A stretch of 46,269 nucleotides of DNA. It comes from Citrifermentans bremense R1 (lineage in GTDB: Bacteria; Desulfobacterota; Desulfuromonadia; Geobacterales; Geobacteraceae). Below, one piece after another: positions 8,275-17,164 of the stretch (the first letter of the stretch is position 1; every line of letters begins with the position of its first letter). The notes under the pieces are model-generated. The model was given only the letters and a program-made list of their open reading frames with translations, had not been told where the DNA came from and searched no databases. The stretch lies in the NCBI RefSeq assembly GCF_000426865.1, contig NZ_AUGE01000029.1, positions 1-46,269 of the forward strand, given 5' to 3'. The position numbers and the translations under genes were made by a program.

Positions 8275-9414
8275 TTAAGGTTTTCCCTTTGAACCTGCTT
8301 CAGGCGGTGCTGTCAGTCGCGGGGTGGAGATGACCTTCCCCGCCCCACCGTTGTCGTAGATTTTTGGCCCGGCCGCCCCCCACCAGTTGCCCGGCGCCCG
8401 GAACTCCTCCTTGCCGGCGTTGTAAAGGTCGTAGCCGTTGTCGTGGATGGCGTTGTCCCAGGCGACTGAAGAGCCGTCGAAGACCAACAGGCCGCTGTTG
8501 CCGTTACCGGTCACCTGGTTCCCCGTGACCCTTATCCGGGATGCGGTGAGCGAAATGCCGTAGTCGCTGTTGCGCGCTACCTGAACACCGGTGACCGCCC
8601 CTTCGCTCTCGTACAGGGTGATACCCCTGGCGTTGTCCGACACCGCCCCCCCCTGCAACCTGACCCGGCAACTGTCGCACGAGAAGGCGGAGCCGTTCAT
8701 GGAAAGGCTTCCCTCCTGCGTATAAATGGAACTGCGCTGGGCGACGAGCCCTTTGCGGTTTCCAATCAGGTTCAGGTTGCGCAGGGTCGCCTCGCTCTCG
8801 GAGAGGTTGAGGCCGGTATCGCAGTCGCTGGTCCCGCCCCCCTCCATCACGACCAGGGCGTCCTGAAACCTCATTCCGGTCTTACTCCGCTCGGCCCGAA
8901 CGCTCTTCAGCGTCAGATTGGAGAAAATGGCTTCGAGCCCGGTCTGCGCGCCGTCGATGTGGCAGTTCTCAAGGACGTTTCTCTTCTCGCTACCCAGGAG
9001 CATCACCCCCTGCCAGTCCCCTGCGGCGGACACGGCAAAGCTTGAGGTGAAGACGATGGGGGATTCCTTGGTTCCGGCAGCCGCCAACCGCCCCTGCACC
9101 ACGAGCGCCGCGCCGGAAGGCTCCTTCCCCCTGAAACGCAGTACCGTCCCCGGCTCGATGGTCAGCGTCGCCTGAGGCGCAATGGTCACCGCCCCTTCCA
9201 CCAGCACCACACCTTTCCAGACGGTGTCCTCGGTGAGCACGCGGTCGCCGTAGCGAAAAGTGGGGATGAACTCCGCTTCGGTTCTTGGTTGCGCCGCCCC
9301 GGCCTCGCCCGGCGCAGCGGCGGTTGTGGGCGTCGCGGCCAAAACGGGCGCGCCAAAGCAAAGGGCCCCCACTAGCAGGAGGCCCGTCAGAAAATGTATG
9401 CGATATCGGTTCAT
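8275..9414 (-). CDS. Secreted right-handed beta-helix protein
   Basis: 379 aa with a signal peptide (basic start, then LLLVGALCFGAPVLAA). From about residue 60 the sequence is built of parallel beta-helix turns, opening with WKGVVLVEGAVTIAPQATL and EPGTVLRFRG, as in periplasmic copper-binding/NosD-like or polysaccharide-active folds. No catalytic motif is clear. It ends in an FRAPGNWWG segment often seen at the end of such domains. The start overlaps the stop of the upstream diguanylate cyclase gene by 4 bp, so the two are translationally coupled. Probably periplasmic or cell surface; ligand unknown. Confidence 0.8.
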   Translation of the reverse strand: MNRYRIHFLTGLLLVGALCFGAPVLAATPTTAAAPGEAGAAQPRTEAEFIPTFRYGDRVLTEDTVWKGVVLVEGAVTIAPQATLTIEPGTVLRFRGKEPSGAALVVQGRLAAAGTKESPIVFTSSFAVSAAGDWQGVMLLGSEKRNVLENCHIDGAQTGLEAIFSNLTLKSVRAERSKTGMRFQDALVVMEGGGTSDCDTGLNLSESEATLRNLNLIGNRKGLVAQRSSIYTQEGSLSMNGSAFSCDSCRVRLQGGAVSDNARGITLYESEGAVTGVQVARNSDYGISLTASRIRVTGNQVTGNGNSGLLVFDGSSVAWDNAIHDNGYDLYNAGKEEFRAPGNWWGAAGPKIYDNGGAGKVISTPRLTAPPEAGSKGKP

Positions 9415-10481
9415 GGCGCGGGGATCTGTAGGCTTTCCTGGTGATAGACCTTGTTCTTGCCGCAGCGCTTGGCAAGGTAAAGGAGCGAATCGACGATGTT
9501 GAAGAGTTCGTCCATCTTGTCGGCATTGTCGGGGTAGCTCGCCACGCCGATGCTGACGGTCACGCCGCGGCCTGACCCGTCCACCGGCCGGTTCGCAGTG
9601 CCGGACTGCACGCTCTCGCGCAGACGCTCGGCGGCGAGGATAGCCTTGTCTAGCGTGGTCTCGGGGAGCAGCACGATGAATTCTTCCCCGCCGTAGCGGA
9701 AGGCGACGTCCACGCCGCGGATGGTCTGCAGGATGATCTCGCCCATGAGGGCCAGCAGCCTGTCGCCGGTGGCGTGGCCGTAGCTGTCGTTGTAGGACTT
9801 GAAGTCGTCCACGTCCATCATGATGATGGAAAAGGGCTTGTGGTAGCGCTTTGCACGCCCCATCTCCTGCCTGAAGTACTGCTTGAAGTAGCGGTGGTTG
9901 TGCAGCCCGGTGAGCGAGTCGGTGATCGCCAGGAGCTTGGTCCGCTTGTGCAGCGTCGCGTTGTGTATCGCCATGGCGGCGAAGGAGGCAAGGATCGAGA
10001 GCATGTTCATCTTCTCCCGGTCGAACTCCCTCGGCTTGAAATCGTCAAGGTAGAGTATGCCGACGATGCGCGACTGGAAGATGAGCGGCACGCAGACCAG
10101 AGAGCGGATACCCTCGTTGAGCGCGATCGGGTTCTTGAAGAAGGGAGTCTTCTCGGTGTCCTCGATCAAGAAGATCTCCCCCGCAGAGAGCACCTGTTCG
10201 GTAAGCCCGCCCGGGGCCACCTCCCAACGCTCCTTCTTGACGAAGTCCGCCGTCAGCCCCGAGTGGGCATGCAGGCTCAGCTCCCGCTTGGCGTCGTAAT
10301 AAAGGGCGACGCTTCCGGCGGGGGTCTCGGCAAATCCCATGGCACTGTTGAGGATAGCCTGCAGCACCGTATCCAGATCGAGCGTCGAGACGACCGCCTT
10401 GGCGACCTCTATCAGGTCCTTCAGCGCCTTAACCTGCGATTCGAGCAATTCTTTTTGGGTACCGCAACTACACTCGGCCAT
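9411..10481 (-). CDS. GAF-domain diguanylate cyclase
   Basis: 356 aa from ATG 10481, chosen because GGAG lies 5 nt upstream; a longer frame reaches 10535. A short coiled N-terminus is followed by a GAF sensor domain (about 30-175) and a GGDEF domain. The active site is RYGGEEF. RGVD lies five residues before it, matching the RxxD inhibitory c-di-GMP-binding site, so product inhibition is expected. It makes c-di-GMP (or possibly a hybrid dinucleotide) from GTP. Geobacter relatives include Hypr GGDEF enzymes that make 3',3'-cGAMP; whether this is one cannot be told here. No membrane helix, so it is cytosolic. Coupled to the beta-helix protein gene. Confidence 0.92.
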   Translation of the reverse strand: MAECSCGTQKELLESQVKALKDLIEVAKAVVSTLDLDTVLQAILNSAMGFAETPAGSVALYYDAKRELSLHAHSGLTADFVKKERWEVAPGGLTEQVLSAGEIFLIEDTEKTPFFKNPIALNEGIRSLVCVPLIFQSRIVGILYLDDFKPREFDREKMNMLSILASFAAMAIHNATLHKRTKLLAITDSLTGLHNHRYFKQYFRQEMGRAKRYHKPFSIIMMDVDDFKSYNDSYGHATGDRLLALMGEIILQTIRGVDVAFRYGGEEFIVLLPETTLDKAILAAERLRESVQSGTANRPVDGSGRGVTVSIGVASYPDNADKMDELFNIVDSLLYLAKRCGKNKVYHQESLQIPAP

Positions 10482-10717
10482 ATCAGCTCCGTCGAGAAAT
10501 TTAGAAGCGGATATTAATAGCACAGCGCCGGCCATGTTGTAAATGGCATAGGGAGTTATCGGCCCCGCTGCCAGAGATTTTTCCGTCCGCCGCCTTTTAA
10601 TGTTTTAGCTCTTGACTTCGTCATACATCTTGTGGTTTATTCCTGGCCGGCCACTAAATGTGGTGTCGGCGCAACCAGCATGGTGACATGATATTTATCC
10701 AAGGAGAACGAAACGTT

Positions 10718-12952
10718 ATGAAGAAAACAGTCGAGAAGGGAGTAATACCGGGCCTGACCAAGAATGCATTGACCGTACTAGAGAAGCGCTACCTGAAGAG
10801 AGATCAGACCGGCAAGACCCTTGAGACTGCCTCAGACATGTTCCGCCGCGTGGCGACCGCCATCGCGCAGGCCGACGCCGTTTTCGACAAGAAAGCGGAC
10901 ATCGGCGCACTCTCCGACAAGTTCTACAACATGATGACCAACTTCGAGTTCCTCCCCAACTCCCCGACCCTGATGAACGCCGGTCGCGAACTGGGTCAGC
11001 TCTCCGCCTGCTTCGTGCTTCCGGTGGGCGACAGCATGGAGGAAATCTTCGAATCGGTCAAGTACACCGCCCTCATCCACAAGTCCGGCGGCGGCACCGG
11101 CTTCTCCTTTTCCCGCCTGCGCCCGGCCAACGACGTGGTCATGTCCACCACCGGCATCTCCAGCGGCCCCCTCTCCTTCATGAGGGTTTTCGACGTCGCC
11201 ACCGAGACCATCAAGCAGGGGGGCACCCGCCGCGGCGCGAACATGGCGATCCTGCGTGTCGACCATCCGGACATCATGGACTTCATCATGTGCAAGGCGG
11301 ACCAGCGCCAGTTGAACAACTTCAACATCTCCGTCGGCATCACCGAGGCGTTCATGAAGGCCGTCGACGCGGACGAGGAGTACACCCTTTACAACCCGCG
11401 CGACAAACAGCCGGCCGGTAAGCAGAACGCCCGCAAGGTGTTCAACCGCATCGTGAAGCAGGCCTGGGAAAACGGCGAGCCTGGCATCATCTTCCTGGAC
11501 CGCCTGAACAAGGACAACCCGACCCCGCACATAGGCGAGATCGAATCCACCAACCCCTGCGGCGAGCAGCCGCTGCTCCCCTACGAGTCCTGCAACCTGG
11601 GCTCCATCAACCTGGGCAAGATGGTCATCCACGGCAAGGTCGATTGGGACAAGCTGAAAGAGGTCGTGCGCACCTCCGTCCACTTCCTTGACAACGTCAT
11701 CGAGGTGAACAACTACCCGCTCCAGCAGATCGACGAGATGACCCGCTCCAACCGCAAGATCGGCCTGGGGGTCATGGGATGGGCGGACATGCTGATCATG
11801 CTCGGCATCCCCTACGGCTCCGAGGAGTCGGTGGAACTGGGCGAGAAGGTGATGCAGTTCATCAACGACGAAGGGCACGCGGCGTCGCGCCAGCTTGCCA
11901 AGACCCGCGGCGCCTTCCCCAACTTCAAGGGCTCCGTCTACGACAAGCCCGGCGCCGAGCCGATCCGGAACGCGACCGTCACCACCATCGCTCCGACCGG
12001 CACCATCTCCATCATCGCCAACGCCTCCTCCGGCGTCGAACCGCTCTTCGCGGTCTCCTACGTGCGCCAGGTCATGGACAAAAACATCCTGGTCGAAGTG
12101 AACCCGCTTTTCGAGAAGATCGCCAAGACCGACGGTTTCTACACCGACGAACTGATGCAGCGGATCGCCGAGCACGGCACCGTCCAGGACATAAGCGCCA
12201 TCCCCGAGGCCGTCCGCGAGGTATTCGTCACCGCGCACGACATCACCCCGGAAGAGCACATCACCATGCAGGCCGCCTTCCAGCGCCACACCGACAACGC
12301 CGTCTCCAAGACCGTGAACTTCCCGTGCGAAGCCACCATCGAGGACGTCGAGAAGGTCTACCGCCTGGCCTACGAGAGCAACTGCAAGGGAGTCACCATC
12401 TACCGTGACGGTTCCCGCGACGAGCAGGTCCTCTCCGTCGGCAAGAAAGAAGAAGTAAAGGCCGCAGCACCGGTGCATGTCGAGGACAAGCGCACCGGAA
12501 AGCGCGAGCGTCCCAAGGCGCTGAAGGGTTGGACCTACCAGATGCAGACCGGCTGCGGCCCGCTCTACATCACCATCAACGAAGACAACACCGGCCTCTT
12601 CGAAGTCTTCACCACCATGGGCAAAGCCGGCGGCTGCGCCGCCTCCCAGTGCGAGGCCATCGGCCGCATGGTGTCGCTGGCCTGGAGAAGCGGCATCCAG
12701 GGGCGCCAGGTAGTGAAGCAGCTTCTCGGCATCTCCTGTCACGCGCCGAGCGGTTTCGGCGACAACAAAGTATTGTCCTGCGCCGATGCGGTCGCCAAGG
12801 CGATCCAGTCGCACCTCTCCCTGACCGGCGCAGCCGACGTCATCGAAGCCCCCGCCTTCGACAGGGGCGCCTGCCCCGAGTGCGGCGGCGTAGTAGAGCA
12901 CGAAGGCGGCTGCGCCGTCTGCCGCGTCTGCGGCTACTCCGAGTGCGCATAA
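10718..12952 (+). CDS. nrdJ: Class II (adenosylcobalamin-dependent) ribonucleoside-diphosphate reductase
   Basis: 744 aa. ATG 10718 follows AAGGAGA; an upstream in-frame ATG is less likely. It reduces ribonucleotides to deoxyribonucleotides using a B12-generated thiyl radical, so it needs neither oxygen nor a glycyl-radical activase, which suits an anaerobe meeting oxygen. Visible features are SACFVLP with Cys98, the KSGGGTGFSFSRLRP loop, the active-site triad N279-C281-E283 in NPCGEQ, the conserved TVTTIAPTGTIS segment, the TSCPD region (AGGCAASQCEAIGRM) and a C-terminal zinc-ribbon-like CPECGG...CRVCGYSEC tail carrying the shuttle cysteines. No cobalamin riboswitch was seen upstream. It is monocistronic with a strong terminator. 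Confidence 0.97.
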   Translation: MKKTVEKGVIPGLTKNALTVLEKRYLKRDQTGKTLETASDMFRRVATAIAQADAVFDKKADIGALSDKFYNMMTNFEFLPNSPTLMNAGRELGQLSACFVLPVGDSMEEIFESVKYTALIHKSGGGTGFSFSRLRPANDVVMSTTGISSGPLSFMRVFDVATETIKQGGTRRGANMAILRVDHPDIMDFIMCKADQRQLNNFNISVGITEAFMKAVDADEEYTLYNPRDKQPAGKQNARKVFNRIVKQAWENGEPGIIFLDRLNKDNPTPHIGEIESTNPCGEQPLLPYESCNLGSINLGKMVIHGKVDWDKLKEVVRTSVHFLDNVIEVNNYPLQQIDEMTRSNRKIGLGVMGWADMLIMLGIPYGSEESVELGEKVMQFINDEGHAASRQLAKTRGAFPNFKGSVYDKPGAEPIRNATVTTIAPTGTISIIANASSGVEPLFAVSYVRQVMDKNILVEVNPLFEKIAKTDGFYTDELMQRIAEHGTVQDISAIPEAVREVFVTAHDITPEEHITMQAAFQRHTDNAVSKTVNFPCEATIEDVEKVYRLAYESNCKGVTIYRDGSRDEQVLSVGKKEEVKAAAPVHVEDKRTGKRERPKALKGWTYQMQTGCGPLYITINEDNTGLFEVFTTMGKAGGCAASQCEAIGRMVSLAWRSGIQGRQVVKQLLGISCHAPSGFGDNKVLSCADAVAKAIQSHLSLTGAADVIEAPAFDRGACPECGGVVEHEGGCAVCRVCGYSECA

Positions 12953-12974
12953 AGAGACAGTAGTACAACGATAG

Positions 12975-13007
12975 GGGGATCCCGCAGATAGCGGGATCCC
13001 CTTTTTT
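12975..13007 (+). terminator. Rho-independent terminator of nrdJ
   Basis: GGGGATCCCGC (12975-12985) pairs perfectly with GCGGGATCCCC (12991-13001) around AGATA, followed by TTTTTT. Confidence 0.93.
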
Positions 13008-13019
13008 GTTACTGAATGC

Positions 13020-13305
13020 TAAAGCTGTCTCTTCGATGCTGCGGGGACGGTATTTCTTATCAAGACACTACACACATAGTTGCAGCCATTGACGATCTAT
13101 TAAATATTACAAAAAATTCTAAGAGCTGACTATAGACGCTGCCGGTCCAAGTCGTTTGTTTATTTACTGTCCTCTCCCCCCTAAAGAACTCACCGTAGAA
13201 ATTAGTACCCATGATTTATCTGCCATTCTTGTACGCAGTTGATTCTGTTCTATACTGGATTCCACCAATTTGAAGCTCTGTGGAAATGGGTGGAGGTAGA
13301 ACGAA
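13020..13305. other. Intergenic, nothing recognised
   Basis: AT-richer spacer between the nrdJ terminator and the dioxygenase gene. No RNA motif or convincing promoter was identified. Confidence 0.4.
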
Positions 13306-14088
13306 ATGCCGGAACTGATGCCTGCAATCTTCTTCGGACATGGCAATCCGATGAACGCAATATCGACCAACAGCTACACCGAAAGCTGGCGGCGTATCGG
13401 AGCGCAGATAGCGAAGCCGAAAGCCATCCTCGCGATCTCGGCGCACTGGTATGTGCCGGAAACCAGCGTTACGATCAGCAGCATGCCGAAGACCATCCAT
13501 GACTTCGGTGGCTTCCCGCCTGAATTGTACCGGGTGCAGTATCCCGCGCCAGGTGACCCTCAGCTTGCCCATCGCGTCCAGCAACTGCTCGCGCCCTTGC
13601 CTGTCAGCCTTGACGACGCCTGGGGACTCGACCACGGAACCTGGTCGGTGCTCGTGCATGTCTATCCGAAAGCCGATGTCCCTGTCGTGCAACTGAGCAT
13701 CAACGAAACCGAGCCCGCTTCCTTCCACTACGAACTCGGTAAAAAACTCACGCCGCTTCGGGAGGAGGGCATCCTCATCGTCGGCAGCGGAAACCTCATC
13801 CACAATCTGCACACCTACGCCTGGGGCCGACACATGCCTGACCCTTATGTTTGGGCGGTGAATTTCGAGCTGGAGGCAAGACAGATGATGCTTGCGGGCG
13901 ATTTCGAGCCGCTCGTCCGCTATGAAAAGCTCGGCCCGGAGGCAAAGCTATCCATTCCGACGCCGGACCACTACCTGCCGCTGCTTTACGTGCTCGCGAC
14001 CCGGCAACAGGGCGAAAGCATCACCTTCCCGGTCGAAGGCATCGACGGCGGATCTATCTCAATGCTGTCCGTTTGTGTAGGTGGATAA
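13306..14088 (+). CDS. ygiD: DODA-type extradiol dioxygenase (YgiD/4,5-DOPA dioxygenase family)
   Basis: 260 aa, typical of single-domain LigB/DODA enzymes that cleave catechol rings between carbons 4 and 5 using a divalent metal. GGAGG lies upstream of the ATG. The metal ligands expected from E. coli YgiD are in place: His12 in FFGHGNP, His47 in ISAHWY and His222 in TPDHYLPLLYVL; His166 in GSGNLIHN is the likely acid/base. The true substrate in a Geobacter-type organism is unknown; DOPA itself is unlikely. It stands alone between intergenic repeats. Confidence 0.9.
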   Translation: MPELMPAIFFGHGNPMNAISTNSYTESWRRIGAQIAKPKAILAISAHWYVPETSVTISSMPKTIHDFGGFPPELYRVQYPAPGDPQLAHRVQQLLAPLPVSLDDAWGLDHGTWSVLVHVYPKADVPVVQLSINETEPASFHYELGKKLTPLREEGILIVGSGNLIHNLHTYAWGRHMPDPYVWAVNFELEARQMMLAGDFEPLVRYEKLGPEAKLSIPTPDHYLPLLYVLATRQQGESITFPVEGIDGGSISMLSVCVGG

Positions 14089-14168
14089 GCCAGCCTGCCC
14101 TTCCTGCCCCTAAATCAACCGTCCCCCACCGTCAAATGTTCCCGGGCGAAAAAACGCACCCGTTGCCG

Positions 14169-14252
14169 GCCCCAGAAATAATTTGTCGGCTCCCGAAATA
14201 CAAAAGTGGTTCCGGGAATAGCAATTCTGGCTCCGGGAAAATATAAAAGTGG
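14169..14252. repeat. Four degenerate 20-22 bp tandem units
   Basis: Units start near 14169, 14190, 14210 and 14231. Each has the form (C/T)(T/C)CC-GAAATA-AA-GTGG, with TCCGGGAA clearest in the last two. They lie in the gap between two convergent genes, before a 9-10 bp inverted repeat (CAGGTTAGG...CCTAACCTG) at about 14261-14302 that may act as a terminator. Confidence 0.6.
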
Positions 14253-14314
14253 ACAGGATCAGGTTAGGTCCCAGGCAAATTCGCTCAGAGCCCCTAACCT
14301 GACCGAAGCCTCTC

Positions 14315-14953
14315 TTACTCTATTCTCAGTTTCTGTCTGATTTCCCGTGCAGAGGCGCTGGTCGCATATACGGGGGTCCCCACGTCAAAAAGCTTGGAAC
14401 TGCGTAAACCTGGGACGACGACTGGCTCCAGGCCCGCTCTCTGAGCCAATTCAACTGCGGCATCCAGCGCTTCCTGATCGTCACTGGCTATGGGGATGCC
14501 GATCGTCTCGCCGTTTTTATTCACGGTCTTCTTCAGATCCTCGAAGTACACCGAATTGAAGGCCCGCACGATTCTCGCTCCAGGGAGAAGACGCGCCACG
14601 ACGCTCCCCATGCCACCGGGATCTTGTCTTGCCTCAACCGCAATCGCCCCGTCTCTCTCCGGGTATGGGTTCGACGTGTCTATGACGATCTTCCCTTTCA
14701 GCGCCAGCCTCGTTTCGTCATCCAATTCCCGATACGCCTTCAGCGGCACAGAGAGGATGACCACGTCTCCAAACGCGATTGCTTCGTCCACCTTCCCGGC
14801 TCGCGCTGTCGGCCCGGCGGCTTCTACCAGACCCTGCAGATTTTCCGGATGCCTCGAGCTGAAGAAAACCTCGCACCCAGCCTTGGCAAGCAAAATACCC
14901 AGGTTGCCGCCGATGTTTCCGGATCCGACAATAGCTACTTTTTGAATTCTCAT
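14315..14953 (-). CDS. NADPH:F420 reductase-type NAD(P)-binding protein
   Basis: 212 aa with GAGGAGGAGCGGAA before the ATG. A Rossmann nucleotide motif, GSGNIGGNLGILLAKAG, is at the very N-terminus, followed by SSRHPENL, which fits a phosphate-binding position for NADPH. IDTSNPYPERDG and IVRAFNSVYFEDL complete the F420-oxidoreductase (NADP_Rossmann/YfjR-like) pattern. Relatives reduce coenzyme F420 or other small substrates, but F420 synthesis is not shown in this window, so the substrate is open. Cytosolic, single gene. Confidence 0.82.
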   Translation of the reverse strand: MRIQKVAIVGSGNIGGNLGILLAKAGCEVFFSSRHPENLQGLVEAAGPTARAGKVDEAIAFGDVVILSVPLKAYRELDDETRLALKGKIVIDTSNPYPERDGAIAVEARQDPGGMGSVVARLLPGARIVRAFNSVYFEDLKKTVNKNGETIGIPIASDDQEALDAAVELAQRAGLEPVVVPGLRSSKLFDVGTPVYATSASAREIRQKLRIE

Positions 14954-15218
14954 TTCCGCTCCTCCTCATGTTGACCACGCCTTGTCCGCTAAACGGTCGC
15001 CCCCGGTTGCTCGCAATAGGGCGACGCGCATCGCGTAGCCTTACCCACCATTTTAGTACAGCTACAAAATAGTTGCCCCAATTTATTAAACCGCTCCTAT
15101 AAATCTATAGCGATGGAAGTCCAGGACGTTGAGATATTGTCTGCCGGCTGCGGAGGGTGCAATTACCGGGGAGAGAGGATGTTACAAATCGCCGCATCTG
15201 ACAGAAAAACGGAAGCCA
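14954..15218. other. Intergenic, nothing recognised
   Basis: Divergent spacer between the reductase gene and the small secreted protein gene. No RNA element was identified. The promoter at 15219-15247 is listed separately. Confidence 0.4.
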
Positions 15219-15247
15219 TTGACAACAAAAATTGAAGGTACTACAGT
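15219..15247 (+). promoter_or_regulatory. Sigma-70-type promoter
   Basis: TTGACA (15219-15224) and TACAGT (15242-15247) are separated by 17 nt, about 90 bp upstream of the small secreted protein gene at 15335. Confidence 0.5.
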
Positions 15248-15334
15248 GACGGCGGTTTGGCCTGTATACCGAGGAATAAGATCAATTTCCGAGCCAACGC
15301 AGCTAGATGAAACGAAAATGAGTGGGGGATGTTC

Positions 15335-15694
15335 ATGGCAAATGTAATCAGCAAATTGGTACTCGTCGTTGTTGTCCTGCTTTGCACCGCTTTCACTTCG
15401 TTCGCTGAGGACAAACCGGTAACGGTGACTTCATACGATAAAGCTGCCACGTGGATGAAAGAAAACAACAAGTGGGGACCGGAAGCCGGTATCGTCAAAT
15501 CTTTCAACCAAGACCTGGAACAGGCCAAGAAGAAAAAAAAGACCACGTGGGAAATCGGCTGGGGGTTGACTAAGTCCAAGAACGCGTACTTCCTGCAACT
15601 TACCGCCGACGATTTCACTGTCACCGAACTTTCGCCAGAAGAAGCGGCCAAACGTGGAATTCGCGAGATGCGCAAAGAACTCGTCTTCTATTAG
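15335..15694 (+). CDS. Small secreted hypothetical protein
   Basis: 119 aa. ATG 15335 is preferred over 15329 because GGGGG sits directly against the earlier codon and correctly spaced from this one. The signal peptide ends near TSFA, giving a mature protein of about 95 residues that is highly charged, with a lysine run near the middle (KKKKKTTWEIGW). No family is recognised. It lies just upstream of the DUF4403 gene, also exported, so the two may be one envelope operon. Confidence 0.75.
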   Translation: MANVISKLVLVVVVLLCTAFTSFAEDKPVTVTSYDKAATWMKENNKWGPEAGIVKSFNQDLEQAKKKKKTTWEIGWGLTKSKNAYFLQLTADDFTVTELSPEEAAKRGIREMRKELVFY

Positions 15695-15722
15695 GACATC
15701 ATGACGCCAAAGGGGAACCTTA

Positions 15723-15794
15723 TGAAACGTCTGAAGTTGTTTTCTCTTGATTCTCGTTTCCACCGGAGGGTATTGCTATTTTTAACCGACTGAT
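15723..15794 (+). CDS. Possible 23-codon leader peptide overlapping the DUF4403 start
   Basis: ATG 15723 follows GGGGAACCTT and opens a 23-aa frame rich in Lys, Arg and Leu that ends at TGA 15792-15794, inside the next gene's signal sequence but in another frame. It could couple translation into the DUF4403 gene, or be the old start of that gene separated by a frame change. Confidence 0.35.
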
Positions 15795-17067
15795 ACTGTC
15801 ATTGTTATTTTTGGTGCTGACTTCTGTGTGTGCATCCGCGGCAGCACCACCCTCGTCGATCAACCTTACCGTTGAAACATCCGCGGCGGATCTCGCCGCC
15901 ATAATCAACCAGTCTCTACCAAAGGAACTCTACAAGGGACAGGGGGGACTGGGGACATCAGTCTCTGTCCTTCGCACTGGCCCGATGGTGGTGCATGCGG
16001 CGGACAATTACCTCTACCTGACCTTGCCTGTTCAACTGACATTCAAGTACGTTATGTACGAGAGCTACCCGCTCAAGGCCGGACTCAAATTCAGGGTAAA
16101 AGTCAACGTCACTCCGGACTGGCGCCTCAGGACTGAGGTTTACTACATGGGCCTGTCTGACAATCTGGCCGATGACTTCAAGGTAGGACCGCTGTCGCTC
16201 AAGCCCAAAAGCATGGTCGACAACATCAGCCAACCGGTCCAAAAGCTTCTCGCGCCTGTAATAGACGCCAAGGTGAACGATGCCGTCCAACTGAAACCAA
16301 AGGTCGCTCGACTCTGGCAGAATGCCTTTTCCCCGACCCTCGTCAGCAAAGAATTTAATGCATGGCTAAAGCTGGCACCGGAAAGGATCGTCATGAGTCC
16401 ACTTTCGGCTGCCAACAACCAGGTCCGGCTCAGCATCGGCATAGTTACCGGCGCTGAGATAGTTGTCGGGCCGAAACCCACCCCTGCTCCTGTGAAGGCG
16501 CTGCCTCAGGTGCAGCAATTACAGGCATTCGACAAGGCGTTCCGCATTCAGCTCGGCACCGACATATTCTACGCCGACCTGGTCGAAGCCCTGAAGCCGG
16601 TGCTGCTGGAAAAGACCTTCGGCGAAGACAAGAAGATCACTGTGAAGGGTTTCAACCTAAAGGGTGAGGATGGTCGGCTGGTTGTCATACTGAACGCGAC
16701 CGGAGACTTCAACGGCGAATTAACCCTTCTGGCGAAGCCGGTGTACAACCCGCAGAACAACTCTCTGACCTTTGAAGACGTAGATTTCGACACCAAGGGG
16801 GCGGGAGTGCTGATTAGTGCCGGCAGTTGGCTCTTCAGCAGCACCATCAAAAAGACCATAAAGACGAAGCTCGACAGCTCCGTCAGCGAGCAGTTGGAGA
16901 AGGCTCGGGGCAAAGCTTCCTCGGCACTGGCGTCGGTGCAGATCGCCGAGCACGTAAAGCTGACCGGTGCCGTAAAGTCCTTAGGCCTCGGCGAGCCCGT
17001 AGTATTAAACGACCGCTTATCGCTCCAGGTCGTAGCACTTGGCGAGTCCAGCGTCAGCCTTAAATAG
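15778..17067 (+). CDS. DUF4403 family exported protein
   Basis: About 429 aa. The frame is open from 15751 but has no ATG or GTG near the start. GGAGGG at 15765-15770 is correctly spaced (7 nt) for ATT at 15778, giving a textbook signal peptide: FNRLILSLLFLVLTSVCASA. A TTG at 15802 has no ribosome-binding site and would lose the positive charge. The body matches the DUF4403 family: alternating beta structure, KAGLKFRVKVNVTPDWRL early, FNLKGEDGRLVVILNATGDFNGEL, and a C-terminal helix plus VKLTGAVKSLGLGEP. Function is unknown; lipid- or sterol-carrier-like folds are suspected for the family. Periplasmic or outer-envelope location is likely. Confidence 0.85.
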   Translation: MFNRLILSLLFLVLTSVCASAAAPPSSINLTVETSAADLAAIINQSLPKELYKGQGGLGTSVSVLRTGPMVVHAADNYLYLTLPVQLTFKYVMYESYPLKAGLKFRVKVNVTPDWRLRTEVYYMGLSDNLADDFKVGPLSLKPKSMVDNISQPVQKLLAPVIDAKVNDAVQLKPKVARLWQNAFSPTLVSKEFNAWLKLAPERIVMSPLSAANNQVRLSIGIVTGAEIVVGPKPTPAPVKALPQVQQLQAFDKAFRIQLGTDIFYADLVEALKPVLLEKTFGEDKKITVKGFNLKGEDGRLVVILNATGDFNGELTLLAKPVYNPQNNSLTFEDVDFDTKGAGVLISAGSWLFSSTIKKTIKTKLDSSVSEQLEKARGKASSALASVQIAEHVKLTGAVKSLGLGEPVVLNDRLSLQVVALGESSVSLK

Positions 17068-17122
17068 CAAATCCATTCCCCCTGCAGCTTCTCGTGAATC
17101 GGGAGTAATATAAAGAGAGGAT

Positions 17123-17150
17123 GGTAATGGAAGTACCGAAATCCATTACC
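17123..17150 (+). promoter_or_regulatory. Perfect 9-bp hairpin just before a ribosome-binding site
   Basis: GGTAATGGA (17123-17131) pairs with TCCATTACC (17142-17150) around a 10-nt loop. GAGGGGG follows immediately, then ATG at 17165. With no T-run it is more likely an mRNA-stabilising or translation-control structure than a terminator. Confidence 0.5.
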
Positions 17151-17164
17151 GAGGGGGAATCGTC

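Noticed and set aside
10540-10717. Cobalamin riboswitch upstream of nrdJ
   Set aside because: Looked for because nrdJ needs B12; no B12-box-like structure was found. A weak CCAC-TAAAT-GTGG palindrome is not enough to call an NrdR site.
10832-12901. Long open frame antisense to nrdJ
   Set aside because: A GC-rich shadow of the strongly conserved nrdJ frame; no ribosome-binding site or recognisable domain.
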